This document shows positions 34,470-47,050 of a stretch of 64,000 bases of DNA, piece by piece (the first letter of the stretch is position 1; every line of letters starts with the position of its first letter). Under the pieces are notes generated by a model. It did not search any database. It saw only the letters and a program-made list of their open reading frames with translations, and was not told the DNA's origin. Origin of the DNA: Ligustrum vulgare (taxonomy: Eukaryota > Streptophyta > Magnoliopsida > Lamiales > Oleaceae); contig OY743169.1 of NCBI GenBank assembly GCA_963555705.1, positions 5,394,014 to 5,458,013 of the forward strand, written 5' to 3'. The position numbers and the translations under genes were made by a program.

Positions 34470-35350
34470 GAAATCGCAGTTGAGATCTCATCGCCGTCAA
34501 ATTCCTCGCCGCACATGGAACCAACAGTTGTTGATTTGCTGAGAAATTAGCAGACCCAGTGAAAAATATCAACCCAGAAGATGCGGATAATGAAGACCCT
34601 GAAAATGAATTTTATCATATTCGAAACTCTCTGTTTGACTTGATTTTTTTAAAATTTGAATTTTCCTTTGTGGTTTTCTGAAGTATTGAACTACAAGCTA
34701 GCATGTGTATTTTATTTTGCAGTCAAATTCCCCATCGCACAAGGAACCAACAATTGTTGATTTGCTGCGAAATAAGCAGACCCAGTGATGGATATCGAGC
34801 CAGACGATGCGGATGATGAAGATCCTGAAAATGAATTTTATCAGGTCCGAATCTCTCTGTTTGACTTAATTTGTTTAAAGTCCGAATTTTCCTTTCTAGG
34901 TTTCCGAAGTATTTAGAATTACAACCATGTGTATTTTATTTTGCAGGAAAGGGATTCAACCAAATACAAGTTCTTGCTCAGGCCATTAACCTTGGTTCTT
35001 CACTTCTTTTTCCTCCTGTTCTTCTACTACATCTATATCAATGCATGTATGTTTTATGCAAACTTACTTCTGAAATTTTTAGAGAAATTTTTTAGAGAAA
35101 TTTGATGTTTTGTATTGAATTTTAGCATGCTAAATTAAAGGGTTTTCAGGATGGGGGATAAACCCGAAATTTGGAGGCATTACTGAAGGGAACGATTGAT
35201 TTGGTAATGGATCTAATTGGTTTCTTATTCTTGTTCTATGGGTATTTTTTGATGGATTTTGTGTGTTTTTATTCTTCGTTTGTGTGCAGGAGGACATTCT
35301 CATCGAGTGTTTGAGAATCTGAGATGTCCAGCGAGACTCTTTCATAAGAA
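34470..35350 (+). pseudogene. Unidentified multi-exon gene fragment with a duplicated exon
   Basis: Segments 34487-34650 and 34727-34890 are direct copies (GAACCAACA(A/G)TTGTTGATTT..., CCTGAAAATGAATTTTATCA). The second encodes MDIEPDDADDEDPENEFYQ. After an intron-like gap ending TTTTGCAG (34946), a frame gives ERDSTKYKFLLRPLTLVLHF and FFLLFFYYIYINA, a likely membrane helix. Later exon-like pieces lie at 35150-35350 (before GTGTGCAG: ..GFLFLFYGYFLMDF; after it: EDILIECLRI). Retained introns suggest capture of genomic DNA. Function unknown. Confidence 0.4.
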
Positions 35351-36636
35351 AGAATAGCTATTTGGGCACAACAAACTTGAGGAAAATGTTTTTTTTTTAT
35401 ATTTATGGCCATTTTCAATTTCGATTCTTATGTTATACATACTTTCAATTTTCCTTACACTTTTATGTGTATTGTGTATTTAATGGTTAGATAAAGTACT
35501 TTTGACGCTGACATGAAACTGATTTGCATCTAAATTCTATATTTCCTTTCTTCCTTTTTCCATGTTTTTTATGAGTGTTCGTGTATGAAAATTTAGATCA
35601 TTAAATGAGTGTTATAATTTTAACAAAATTATTATTGAGATAGTAATGGCTGGTGATTTTGTTCTATTGAATATGACAATTTCTTGATTTCTAATTTGGA
35701 TTTAATGATAAAAGCTCGTGTCTTTACGGACCTGGGGCATGTTTAATTGGGAAACGATGATCTACCTGTTGGTCTCAAATAATTGCATTACTATAGTGAA
35801 TGTCATATTACTCAAGAGTTCTGAAATTTGAAATATTTTTGGGTTCATGCAGAGCATGTTGTGGAACAAAATTAAGTATCAGTGGTATGCTTTTATGTAT
35901 GCATTATGATGTTGGTTGTATTCATTATGGCTGCATTCTTTTACATCTCTTTTCTTTTGGGGTTTTAAAGTCCAACGTTGAATTTTATATAACATTATCA
36001 TTTTTTAAGTAATATGACGACATCTAGGAGGTGGAGGCCAGGGGAGTTCATATTTTGAAGAATGTTTTGATCAAGAGGACATGTCAGATTATAATGAATA
36101 ATCATGTGCTACCCTATTATGGGGGTAGTAGTGATAAAGTTGTATACACGGGTAGGAACTATTTAAGAAATCGCAGTATGTTAGAGAAGGGATGCGATCA
36201 AGGTTTTAAATGTGCTTTTCATTGCATACTGATTAGTCTTAATAAATCTTCAAAAAGCCATGAAGTTTCTTGTCTACAATGCTAACAGCAATAGCATTAG
36301 TAACATGTATATATACTGTCGATGGCTTTTATAAAGCGCGGTGCACATTTTTGTTTGGTCTCTTTTTCTATCTCTAGCAAATTTCTTAAAGAAAATAACT
36401 CGATACTAACAAACATTTTTGGCTAAGCTTAAAATGTTAACTTCATGTAAATACAGAAGTTTAACATATTTAGACACGCTTGTTAATATATCACATTTCA
36501 ACAATTTTAGTTTTTTCTTTTAATAATATATAATATTACCTTAACTACTTTAAAAAATTAGTATTAGTTCTACAAAGATATTACACATCACATTTATGCT
36601 ATACATAAGACGTGCAATGAACGTGTTTACTACTAG

Positions 36637-39424
36637 TATGTTCAAAGGTACGCATATTAAGAACATATTTAATAGAAGTTCATATTAAGAACATATTTAA
36701 TAGAAGTTTTAAGTGAAATGCTCTTAATTTTAAAGAGTCAAACCACAAAATTAGGCTCCAAATGAATCTTTACTTTAACTTGTTTAGAAACTCGTAGTAA
36801 GCACGTACTTTGTACGTTTTATGTATACGATGAATGTTAAAGTAACGTTTTTTAAGTACTAATACTGATTTTGAAATTATTTAACATAATTGAAATTCTT
36901 AGATGAAAATTGTAAATGGAAAATTGACTTCAATTCTTAATATATTAATATTTGATTGAAATTTTTTTGTCATGTTCTTTTAAATATATATTAGACAATT
37001 ACTTAAAATGTCAGCTTAATAAATAAATCACGTGTGATATATTAAGAAGTAATATAATATATCATAAAATATTAGGCAAACAAATAATTGCTTTATAAAA
37101 TATTTATGATAAGTCACGAAAAATGTGAAAAAAATCTTGCGTAGATAAATTAAATTAATTTGAGAGCATATTTTTATAATAAAATTAAGTTTGATATCAT
37201 GCTCCTGTTTGGGAGAAATTAAAATAAGATTTAATTCAAATCAAAGACTACAATTAGTTTTAACCATACATTTCATCGGACTCACAACTTTTCATCCACA
37301 TTTTAGTTTTTATCAAAATTTTATTAAAAAATTAATTTTAATCATCACCAAATAGTGACTATAAATTTAAACTAATATTTCAGTTTAGAATTTTTCTGTT
37401 ACAAAGAGTTTGGAAATTATTTATTTTATATTCTTAATTAGAAAATAATTAAAAAAAATATTTTGCTTTTTATATAAATTAATTGATGGTTTTGATAGAT
37501 GGTTTTCCGAGTTTAAAAATAAAAAATTTGAGGCTCTATTTGTTAAAAGTTTTGTATTTAAAAACATGTTATTTTATATTTTCTAGGTAAAATATATGGT
37601 TGAAAAGTAAAGAGAGAAAATATTTGTGATTAAAAAGTGGTTTGAAGAATTGTGTTGTTAAAAATATGTTTAAAAACACTTTTGTCAAACAGAGGCTCAC
37701 TCACTCTACTTTGAAAATAATAAAAAAAAAATGTCTATTTATCAATAGCTAAAACATAATTGTTTGAATTAAAAGGAGTATTTTAATAAACAAAATAGTA
37801 TTGCCCAACATGGGATAAAAGATAATGATTGAATTAAAAATAGAAAAAAATCTTTTAAATGAATAAACACACTATTTGAATTGTTTAATGAAGTTATCAC
37901 GGAAAATAAAATTTGATGAGACATTATTTTAAAAGTAAATTAAAAAATTACGACGCTATATTAATATTAATTGAATAATCAATTTCGATTTTGTCAACGT
38001 GGATAAATTAATTTTTTTTTTGAAATAAGAATTAAAATAAATGTAAAATAAATTGAAATAATTGAAATAAGGGTATTATTGAGAAAAATGAAAACAAAAA
38101 TGTGAAGATAAAATGGAAAATTACACACACACTATGGAGTATGTTTCAATGTCTATATTTGAAAGCTAACTACTTTCTAATTGTATTTTGTAAAGATTAT
38201 ATTGTATTTAATAAAAAGTAATTCTAGAGAAATATTTTTAGTTAGCATTTTGAAATGACACACATATATTGAGTGGTGTAAATAATTGTCTCACCACTTG
38301 CTTTTTCACCACCCAATATGTCTTCTAATCATATTAGTTCAGTATTTTAGCACCATACAATTTTATTAAATACAATCTTTAATCACCCAAATTTTTTGAA
38401 ATCAATTTTCAATTACTCATTTTACCTAAAAAAACTCAAATTCTCTGTTCATGAACAAAAACATAACATGCCGCCAAACAGAGATTAAAGGAAAACAAAT
38501 GTTGGAAGAAGCAAAATTAAGACCAGGTTGACATGTGAAAAAAAAAAAAAAAAAAAAAAAGATGCTCCTTTTTATGGTCAAAATGCTCTTCATTAAAAAT
38601 AAAAAGTCTATTGGAGATAATCTAAGAGACCTTTAATACACTTATAAGACTCGAAAAATTAGGATTGAGTTCCCGTACTTTCAATTTATTTTGATTTTAG
38701 GTCTCAAACATTCAAGAGTGAAGTTTTGAGACTTCAACATATATTAATTTGTGAATTTGAGTTATCTCGGTTGAAAAAAATTGCCTACATAAACGTGAAA
38801 ACCCGTACGGCTTAACATTAGAGGACATAACTGATAAAACATTTTACAACTTCAAGCTTGGTGTTGTTTTAACGTCTATATGACTATATTGACCGTTTGA
38901 ATCACGTAAAGATCTAAAATGTCAATATTCAAAAGTTAAAACATCATTTATTAAGTTTAAGTTAGGTATTCAAACCATACTACCTGAAAGGTTGAGGAAC
39001 TCAGATTCTAATTTCCAGGATACAATTTTATTCCAACTCCATGTTTCTTAGGCGTGTACGTGGAGAAAGATATATGGTTAAGTAAACAAATACAAAATTT
39101 TAAGTATCTGTTTTTAAATATCAAATATTTTAATAATATAAAATATATTCTTAAAATCAGGTATTTTGGTGTCGTCAGGAATAGAGAAGCACGGGGTCAT
39201 CCTGCTATCCTTAAGGCTTGTGTAATGTGTACTTGTCAATGTTGAGAGTGAATTTTCTCAGGTTGTCCGGCAAGAGGCTAGCAAGAATGCTGTTGCAACT
39301 TCTGTCTTTTAAAATGAACTAGTTGTCTACTCGTGATATATAATTTTTAAATCATAATTTACAAATATCGATTCAATCATATTAAATAAAAAATAATAAT
39401 TTAAATAAAATTTCAATACAAAAT
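36637..39424. other. AT-rich intergenic sequence with MITE remnants
   Basis: No gene. Contains a direct duplication of AAGAACATATTTAATAGAAGTT near 36660-36705, a MITE at 37532-37697 and a poly-A run at about 38540-38561. Confidence 0.4.
37532..37697. mobile_element. MITE with GAGGCTCTATTTG termini
   Basis: GAGGCTCTATTTGTTAAAA at the left and TTTTGTCAAACAGAGGCTC at the right form an inverted repeat. The interior resembles 20574-20736. Confidence 0.65.
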
Positions 39425-40375
39425 GTTATTGAATTTTAAACTTTAAAAAAGATAAAACTATTCAAAATAAAAAATGCTACATGTACTAAGTATACTGCGT
39501 TACTCAAAATTTGGCACTCGTTTAAATTTTTTATATAATTATTTAAACTTTTATTTACATTTTTTTCTGAAAATTTGTCCACCTCATCACCTATGTTCCT
39601 TTTAATATGTTATAATTTTTTATTAATTATATTTTTTAATGTGTTTCTTACATATATTTTATTTGAAATCCAATATATCAATTAATATTTTCTTATTTTT
39701 TAAATATGCCAATTTTTTTCAAAATAATGAAATAATTAGCCTCTGTTGGTAATAATGTTTGGTTTATAAACTTGTTTATTTATAATATTTGGGTAAAAAG
39801 TAATGACTGAAAATTGGAGAGATAAAATATGTGCGGTTAAAAAGTTGATAGAAAATAATTAATTATTTTTATAACATGCGTATTGAATAGCCTACTCATT
39901 TATTGACCTATTAGGAAGTAAAATTTCAATAATTCTATTTATTTATTTATTTTCAAAATACATTAATTCAATTTTTTCATTTCTAACTTAACAAATTTAT
40001 ATAGCATATATTTATTTATTTTAAAATATATTAATCTAAGTTTTTCATTTTTAATGTAACACATTTACATAAATATGATATGACATTTATTTATGTTCAA
40101 ATATATTAATCAAATTTTTTCATTTCCTATATAACATATGTTATTGAATTTGAAATTTAAAAAAGCAAAGCTAATCAAAATAAAAAAATTTGCATGTACA
40201 CTCAGTGTATCGCGTCACTCAAAGTTTGGCACTAAATTAAATTTTTTATATAAATTTTTTTTTGGACTTTTATTTACGTTTTTCTCTAAAAATTTGCCCA
40301 CCTTATCACCTATTTTCCTTTTAATATGTTATAATTTTTAATTAACTTTATTTTTTAATATGTTGCTTACATATA
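39425..40375. repeat. Direct duplication, about 240 bp, offset about 715 bp
   Basis: 39425-39665 and 40140-40375 share TGTTATTGAATTT, CTCAAA(A/G)TTTGGCACT, TCATCACCTAT / TTATCACCTAT, and TTCCTTTTAATATGTTATAA in the same order. Sequence after each (from about 39840 and about 40460) is also similar, so the array is a partly deleted tandem repeat. Confidence 0.75.
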
Positions 40376-40579
40376 TTTTATTTTTCCTTATTTTTTAAAC
40401 ATACCAATTTTTGTCAAAATGATGAAATGATTAAATTTTCTACCAATTTATCATTGATGGTAAAAAGTTGATAGCAAATAATTAATTATTTTTGTAATAT
40501 GCTTATTGAAGAACCTACTCATCTATTGACATATCAAGAAGTAAAACTCCAATGATTTTATTTATTTATTTTCAAAATA

Positions 40580-40905
40580 TATTGATTCAAAATTTTCATT
40601 TCTAATTTAACAAATTTATATAGCATGTATTTATTTATTTTCAAATATATTAATCCAAAATTTTCATTTTCAATGTAACACATTTACATAGATATGACAT
40701 TTATTTATTTTCAAATATATTAATACAATTTTCATTTCCTACGTAACACATTTACATAGATATCACATTTATTTATATTCAAATATATAAATCCAATTTT
40801 TTTATTTCCTACGTAACACATTTACAAAGATATATCACATTATATATGTTCAAATATATTAATCTAATTTTTTTCATTTTCAATGTAACACATTTGCACA
40901 TAATA
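40580..40905. repeat. AT-rich tandem repeat, about 70-bp unit
   Basis: Four to five units with ATTTATTTTCAAATATATTAAT, TTTTCATTT(C/T)CTACGTAACA and CATTTACATAGATA. Related units occur at 39990-40130. Confidence 0.75.
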
Positions 40906-42396
40906 CATTTATATTGTATCTAGTTCTACCACCCGTACGATGCAGGGAATTACATATAAAAAAAAAATATTATATTACAATAACTAACCACGACAATCAT
41001 AGGACTATAACATAAATAGTGTACAATATTTAACAATCTTCCAAATTTATTCTTAATAGATTATCTCAATCCGCTTCATCATTGTAGACTTGATATTTGT
41101 TTCTGAAATTAATGAATTCATCCATGGCCTATTAGCAATGGAAAATGAAAATAAACAAATTTAGCTCAAGCTTAAAACTCATTCTTACAAATCTCATCTT
41201 TCATCTAATTTATTCTCGACAACATTGTTCGAATAAAATAATTTCACAAGTAAATCTAAAAAAAATACTACTTTTTAATCACATTCTCCAAAAAAATCAC
41301 CATTATAAATTCTATTTTCCCAAAAAATAGAGCTCAATCAAACCGTTAATATAATTCCAAAGCAATTATAAATCCAACGACAATTTCTACACCAAACATA
41401 GATATTAAATGTAACGTGTTGAGCCAACATGTATAAATCAACATTCAAAAATCATGCTTTCCAATGGTAATCTGAGAAGAGAAAAGATTGTAGGGGAAAA
41501 AAATCATACTTTTCCAATTGTGAATTAAAGATAAAGGTCAATATCTTCAATATTGATCAAGGCACCATTCAGAGACATTATAGACTTGCCAGCAGGGATC
41601 ATTATCCGGTTTGCAATAACAATATGTAAATATGGCTCTCTTATGGATAGACGATAAAACCCAAATTAAAAAAAAAACATGTATATAATTCAAAGCACAT
41701 CCCATAAAGGTCTTCATTGTATAAAAGCTTAGGTTGAAATTCAATAAGTCAGTATCTAGTACAATTTAAGAATATCAAGTTAATAACAATATTATGAATG
41801 AATGATAAAAAGGTTAAATTTTATTCCCAAAAAAAAATTAGAACACCACATCACTTGCCTGCAAAATAAAATCATTTGCATTGTTATTTCCTTCTTTGAT
41901 ATTAAATTTTGCAGCTCCAGGTTTTAAAAGAACATCAACAGATAAATCTCTCGGCAGAATAATTTAAAGTCTTAGAAATCACAAAAACACATAATAGATC
42001 GTGCTCTAAGAGCAGCTTGAGGTGAAAAGATCAGCTGTATCATACCTAAGCTGATGGAGACTATATCTCAGGGCACAATTATTAATTACAAAATGTTCAC
42101 CATTAACTCGAGAGACTGCAAACAATGAGAGATAATCATAGATTCATAACTTTCTCATTTGAAAAATCTCATGGAAATCAATTCATGAATTTCTATATGG
42201 TAAAAGTCTGTGACTAGACTAAAATCCTCATGGAAATCAATTCAATGCAATGAATTATTCTTGAATTTTTGAAACAATATATAGATGGAAAAGCATTTAT
42301 GTTGTTATGACTCACATCCAAAACTTGTTACAAATATAGCATAAATTGATTATATAAGATAGTAAAAGGATTCTTAGTAAAATTTGTTTTCAAACC

Positions 42397-42509
42397 TCAA
42401 ATAGAAGAACACCAAGACTATAGATATTTGATTCAAAAGTGCAGCCCCTTTCACTGAACAACTTAGGACTGCTATACCACTTCTCCTCTGGCATAACCCT
42501 TAGAGAAAC
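42397..42509 (-). pseudogene. Captured exon of a SPA-like gene
   Basis: Between an acceptor-like TTGCAG (42510-42515) and a donor after TTTGAG, the exon reads VSLRVMPEEKWYSSPKLFSE then RGCTFESNIYSLGVLLFE. EEKWY-x-SPE and SNIY-x-LGVLLFEL mark the kinase-like domain of SPA proteins, partners of COP1 in light signalling. Only this exon is recognisable. The codons for SPE are changed to SPK. Preserved intron borders mean genomic capture, not an RNA-derived copy. Confidence 0.75.
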
Positions 42510-42966
42510 CTGCAATGGCTGTGATGAGTTAGACACATTATGGCTGAAGAATTTGCTCTGGTTCTTAAATTCTTCAACTACGTCATTATTCACATATCAT
42601 TAAATAAATTCATCTTGTAAAAAAGAAAACAACACTGAATCTTCAAGAAAAGTTGCTTTTTACAATGTTAAAAGCTTTTAATGGCTTTGATGAAATTGAC
42701 GGCGGAGGGGTGGCGCGTGCTTTCAAGGAAGTCAAACAATCAAGAACAACAGAATATTTTTTTGCAATCATAGACGGGAATTATATCCCACTGGATAACC
42801 TCTGTAATTGAAATTTAAGTTCCACAATACTTCTATCAAATACAAAGTCGTTGGTTGTAATCAAAATGCAATAGAAACTTTACAATGTTAAATAATAACC
42901 ATGGCATGCAAAAAAAATCAGAAAATTAATTTCTAGTAAAATTAATCTTTTACAGTATAAATGAAT

Positions 42967-43098
42967 ATGGAGCTCATACCAAGCCTCCCAGATGATGTTG
43001 GACTTGAATGTCTGATCAGGGTTCCCTATAACCACTTCTCGTCTGTTACATCAGTTTTGAAAAACAACAACAAAACTCAAAAATTTGAATCTAACTAA
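42967..43098 (+). pseudogene. Captured N-terminus of an F-box/kelch-repeat gene
   Basis: The frame starts MELIPSLPDDVGLECLIRVP followed by YNHFSSVTSVLK, then loses similarity and stops after 43 residues. This matches the start and F-box of plant F-box/kelch-repeat proteins (the group including KMD/At1g80440-like proteins). Those proteins recruit targets to SCF ubiquitin ligases; some target cytokinin response regulators. It lies on the opposite strand to the SPA and SPL pieces. The truncated F-box and missing kelch repeats make function unlikely. Confidence 0.75.
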
Positions 43099-43920
43099 GG
43101 CAGAAAATGAACTTCTGATTTCCATTTGAGTGAGGAATTTGTCTAAAGTGCATTGGCTAACAGAGAAATATAAGCTTCTCAATTTATAACTTGAAGACAG
43201 TATGAATAACAAATGCCTATGATGTGGTTAACGATTCGAGCAAGGGGGAATCGCCATTAGATTGATAAGAGGAATACCACAAACAAACACTGGACATCAG
43301 TTGACACAATCACACTACTACTTGTCTTGACACAATCTGAATGCCCAATCTAGAAAGAACTAATTTCCTGGAAAAAGGTTGTGTAATTTAGCTGCATTAG
43401 AAAACAATCCATTAGCTAAATTTATGCACTTTAACATGGTTCAAGAGAGACAATGGACAAAAGGCTTCAACTGAAGAAGAAATGTCAAAAAGAAAGGGAA
43501 AGAACCAAAATTCACGTGATACTAACAGCTTTGCAAGAACATAATAATAGAAAAAAAGTAAAAAAGAAGGGACAATGGATGCTCATTCCCAAGAAAAAAA
43601 ATGTAGAGCAGCATATCAAGCATACCTCTGCCATGTTCTTTACTATTAGATATTTTACTGCAAAAGAAGCAGTTGCTATTCTCACTTCATGAGAATATTT
43701 TCCATGAATAATTGAATTGTATTCTCCTTCTAGTGTTTTTCAACGGTATTCCAAACCTACATAACAAAATTAATAGAAATTAAAAATGTATATGGTCAGA
43801 TTGGGATGTAAAACATAGTAGTAATAAAAAAGAAACTAATCTTTTAAAGAAATCTCTTTACTTTGGATTTCTTTTACTTTGCAAAACCTTTTGCTGGCTT
43901 TGCTATGTACCTCACAATAC

Positions 43921-44056
43921 CTTATGCCAGCGATGAGATTCCTTAGCTGTAGATAGATCTTCCTTGCAATTATCTACTTGACACATAGGATAGCTAGCAC
44001 CACCAGGTGATCCAAATTTTACTCTTTTATTAGGCCTGGCAACTGGTCGTGGCTCC
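43921..44056 (-). pseudogene. Captured exon of an SPL (SBP-box) gene
   Basis: The minus strand reads [20 protein letters not shown] then [20 protein letters not shown] then HK, followed by GT. This is the first part of the SBP DNA-binding domain of SPL1/SPL14-type transcription factors, ending where the conserved SBP-domain intron begins (HK|VCE). The usual Y-H-R-R-H-K is changed to S-H-R-W-H-K, altering zinc-ligand surroundings. Exon fragment only. Confidence 0.8.
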
Positions 44057-44137
44057 TCTAGTCAAGTCAAGACACCAAAAAACTGTCCATTAATTTGAAA
44101 CCCACTAAGCAAATAACTCCCAGAAATTATGACAACA

Positions 44138-44142
<5 letters not shown>

Positions 44143-44172
<30 letters not shown>
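44143..44172. repeat. (AT)n microsatellite
   Basis: About 15 AT dinucleotides. Confidence 0.95.
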
Positions 44173-44174
<2 letters not shown>

Positions 44175-46089
44175 AAATAAGTTCATGCTTCAAAGCACAT
44201 TTCATCTATTATCCATTTATGCTTGCTATAAATTCAAGAATTCACAGTTTCTAACTTATTTTTATAAGTTAGAAAACTTGATATCCAAACTCAAAACAAA
44301 ATAATTCATTATAACGATTCAAAATAAATATTACATCTTCACTTCACAAAACTCTGTTACTATATATAGCGACCCAGAATTTTATGCAATAAATAATTAT
44401 TTTAATATTTAGAAAATTGAGTCGCTATTGTTTTGAAATTAATGCCGCGACGGATTCGTCTAGCCAAGTCAAGAAATATCGAATTTGTTCGATTTTAAAT
44501 TAAAATCCGAATTTCTAAAAATTATGTTATTTTAATTATTTATTCAAAGTATTATTTTCAAAAAAATCATTTTGAATTACAAATTTATTTAAATTATTTC
44601 AAGTCCAAATACGTAATTCAATTTTTATCTCAAAATTTATTTATTCTCAAATTTATTTTCAGTCCAAAATATATCAGTTTTAAATACTTTTCCTAATCGA
44701 AATTAGTCTAATTTTTAGTTAATTATCCTAAATTAATCATAATCTATATCCACCTAATTTCATCCACGTTTTCATCTTTACATCAAATTCATCATTTTGT
44801 CCCAACACCATTTTCTTTCCACCTCATTCCAACTCACTACACCTAACAAAGAACCCACTATTTCATCATTATACCATCACCTCCATTCAAGACCATCATC
44901 ACCATAATCCCCACCCTCACGCAGCCAACCTCACACAATCATCTCACTCATACCACATTATACAACCATCAACAAGCATCATCATTATCATCACCAACCC
45001 ATATTCCACTCAATTATTCCCACTAATTATTTTCTTTTCTTTCTTTTTCCCTTTAAAGATATCTTCATCCCACCTTCACTTTTCCATCATCGATCAAACC
45101 ATCACCAAACTGCATTATGCTGCCTCAACTACAATATCCCTCACACAACCATCAGTACACTGCAGAACCTCAATCACGGGCCAACCTCACCATTGCAAAG
45201 CCATTACCTATTGCCAATCCAACAACAAGTCTCCATCATCTGCATACTTTCATCATCTCCATCATCAAATCACTACTGCTGCCCAACCTGGAGAAGTTCC
45301 ACAATCAACTCAAACCACAGTTCAACCGTCACCACCCCTGCAGCACCACCAATCATCATCATCACCAAACTGCACAATTCAACCCAGCAATCACCACTGC
45401 AGTATTAACCCAACTGCACAATCCGTAATCAGAAGCAGCACCACCCTTCACGACCAAGCCTCACTTTGCAAACCACAACCTGCTTTAACCAGAATCACCA
45501 CCTCCAGCTCCAAATCACCAAATCATCATTTTCCCAACCACAGTCACCACCCATCGTCGAACATCAGACCACCAACCAATCTGCTAAGCTGCTACCTTCT
45601 ATGCCCAATTCGAATCATGAACACCAACATCGATCGAAGCCATCAAGCCTCATCCTATCCACCACTCAAACCGCAACAGCCCACATCGCCGATAGAAATC
45701 ACTCAACCACCACACCGCAGTCCAACCACCAAACTCTGCCCACTATCATAAATCAAACCCAAAGAAAAACCCATGAATCAATGAGTTCATTTCTTACCTC
45801 AATCACCATTTTCCGCCGAAAATCGCTCACCTTAAATCGCGATGTTGTCTCGGTTTTTCGCAACCAAAGAACTCGCACTGAACCCTCAATCTTTAACCCC
45901 TGCCTTTGACGCCCCTCGCCGCACTTGGCGCCGGTACTGCGCCGGCTTAGCACCGGCAGTGTCCCGCCTTTCCGCCGCCGGTCGCTTCTGTCTTCGTTCT
46001 CTGTTTTGTTCGAAGAGTGAGAGAGTGAAAATGGTGAGAGAGAGTGAAATCTGAGGATATATTTTAATATATTTCGAAAATTGCCATTT

Positions 46090-46335
46090 AGTCCCTCAGT
46101 TTCCAAAGTGAATTTTCCAGCCCTTTTAGTTTTAAAGTTATCCATTTCAGTCCCAAAGTTTTAAATGATTTTAAGCAGCCCTTTCATTTTAAAAATCTGA
46201 TCAATTCAGTCCCTGCTGATTTACTTTATTTGATTTTAAGCTCAAGTTTCAAAAGTATTCATTTTAATCCCTCAACTTTCAAAAGTATTCATTTTAGTCC
46301 CTCAACTTTCAAAACATCAATTTTAGTCCTCAAAT
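46090..46335. repeat. LTR-internal repeat with TTTAGTCCCTCAACTTTC
   Basis: Seven or so degenerate units of 30-40 bp. The same block is at 52815-53060 in the second LTR. Confidence 0.75.
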
Positions 46336-46654
46336 TATAATTTATCATTTTGAGCTATATATTCGATATACTAAAGTGACTTATTGGCTAAGACGAAGCG
46401 TACGGAGAATTTAAAGAAATTGAAGTCATTCCCGCTCAACTTTGCACTCGTCGGATTTGAGGTAGACTCGCACTTATTAATTGATTTAAATTATGATTTC
46501 ATATGAATGTCATGTGACTTGTGAAAGTCAATTTTCAAGAAAATTAAGTATGTTTTATGAAAGGTAAATATACCTTATGTTTTTATGAAAAGTAAGTATA
46601 CCCTATGTTTTTACGATAATGTTTTATATGTTTTGGATCATTGCTACGCATAAG

Positions 46655-47050
46655 AATTCTTACCACCTAAGTTCGGTAAAATTCTTGTGTCTCCATAAGT
46701 TTATGAGGATTTACCACCTAAGTTCGGTAAAATTCCTGTCTTTCCATATGTTTATAAGGATTTACCACCTAAGTTCGGTAAAATTCCTGTCGCGTATGTT
46801 TATGAGGATTTCGATCCTATCTTATGTTATGATGGAAATGATCCCTATGAATTTCATGAATTATGTTTTGGTATACTTACTGTTATTATGATTTTACTAC
46901 ATAAGAATTCTTACCACCTAAGTTCGGTAAAATTCTTATGTTTATGAGGATTTCGATTTTATCCTATGTTATGATGAAAACTTACTGTTATTATGATTTT
47001 ACTGCATAAGAATTCTTGCCACCTAAGTTCGGTAAAGTTCTTGTGTCTCC
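46655..47050. repeat. LTR-internal repeat ACCACCTAAGTTCGGTAAA
   Basis: Five or six units at variable spacing, interleaved with TGTTTATGAGGATTTCGAT. Repeated at 53380-53775 in the second LTR. Confidence 0.85.

Larger units (their letters stand above)
33094..36636 (+). mobile_element. Helitron of family H1 carrying gene fragments
   Basis: Starts TCACTACTACCTTAAAAGTA after host A and ends with a hairpin region ACGTGCAATGAACGTG, then TTTACTACTAG before host T. Both ends and about 250-380 bp next to each match the 12047-13040 Helitron in inverted orientation. The interior at about 33340-36270 is absent from that copy and looks like captured gene sequence. No RepHel, so non-autonomous. Confidence 0.8.
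40920..44364 (-). mobile_element. Helitron with captured fragments of three genes (family H2)
   Basis: On the minus strand the 3' end reads CCCTGCATCGTACGGGTGGT followed by AGAACTAG, a degraded hairpin plus CTAG end like that at 21860 (flanking base A, not the expected T). The first 600 bp (40920-41530) match the small Helitron at 58083-58710. After that the sequence holds exon pieces of SPA-like, F-box/kelch and SPL-like genes. The 5' end was not identified; it lies near or beyond 44364, where the E2 retrotransposon begins. Confidence 0.6.

Noticed and set aside
40138..40341. 67-codon frame
   Set aside because: AT-rich repeat with no motif; also broken in the sister copy at 39425.
45117..45909. 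His/Gln/Thr-rich frames of 103 and 147 codons in the E2 LTR
   Set aside because: They follow the G-poor CCATCA composition of the LTR, overlap in two frames, and have no domain.
46655..47050. Regularly repeated words suggesting a CRISPR-like array
   Set aside because: Spacers are related to each other, unit spacing varies, and it lies inside a plant LTR.
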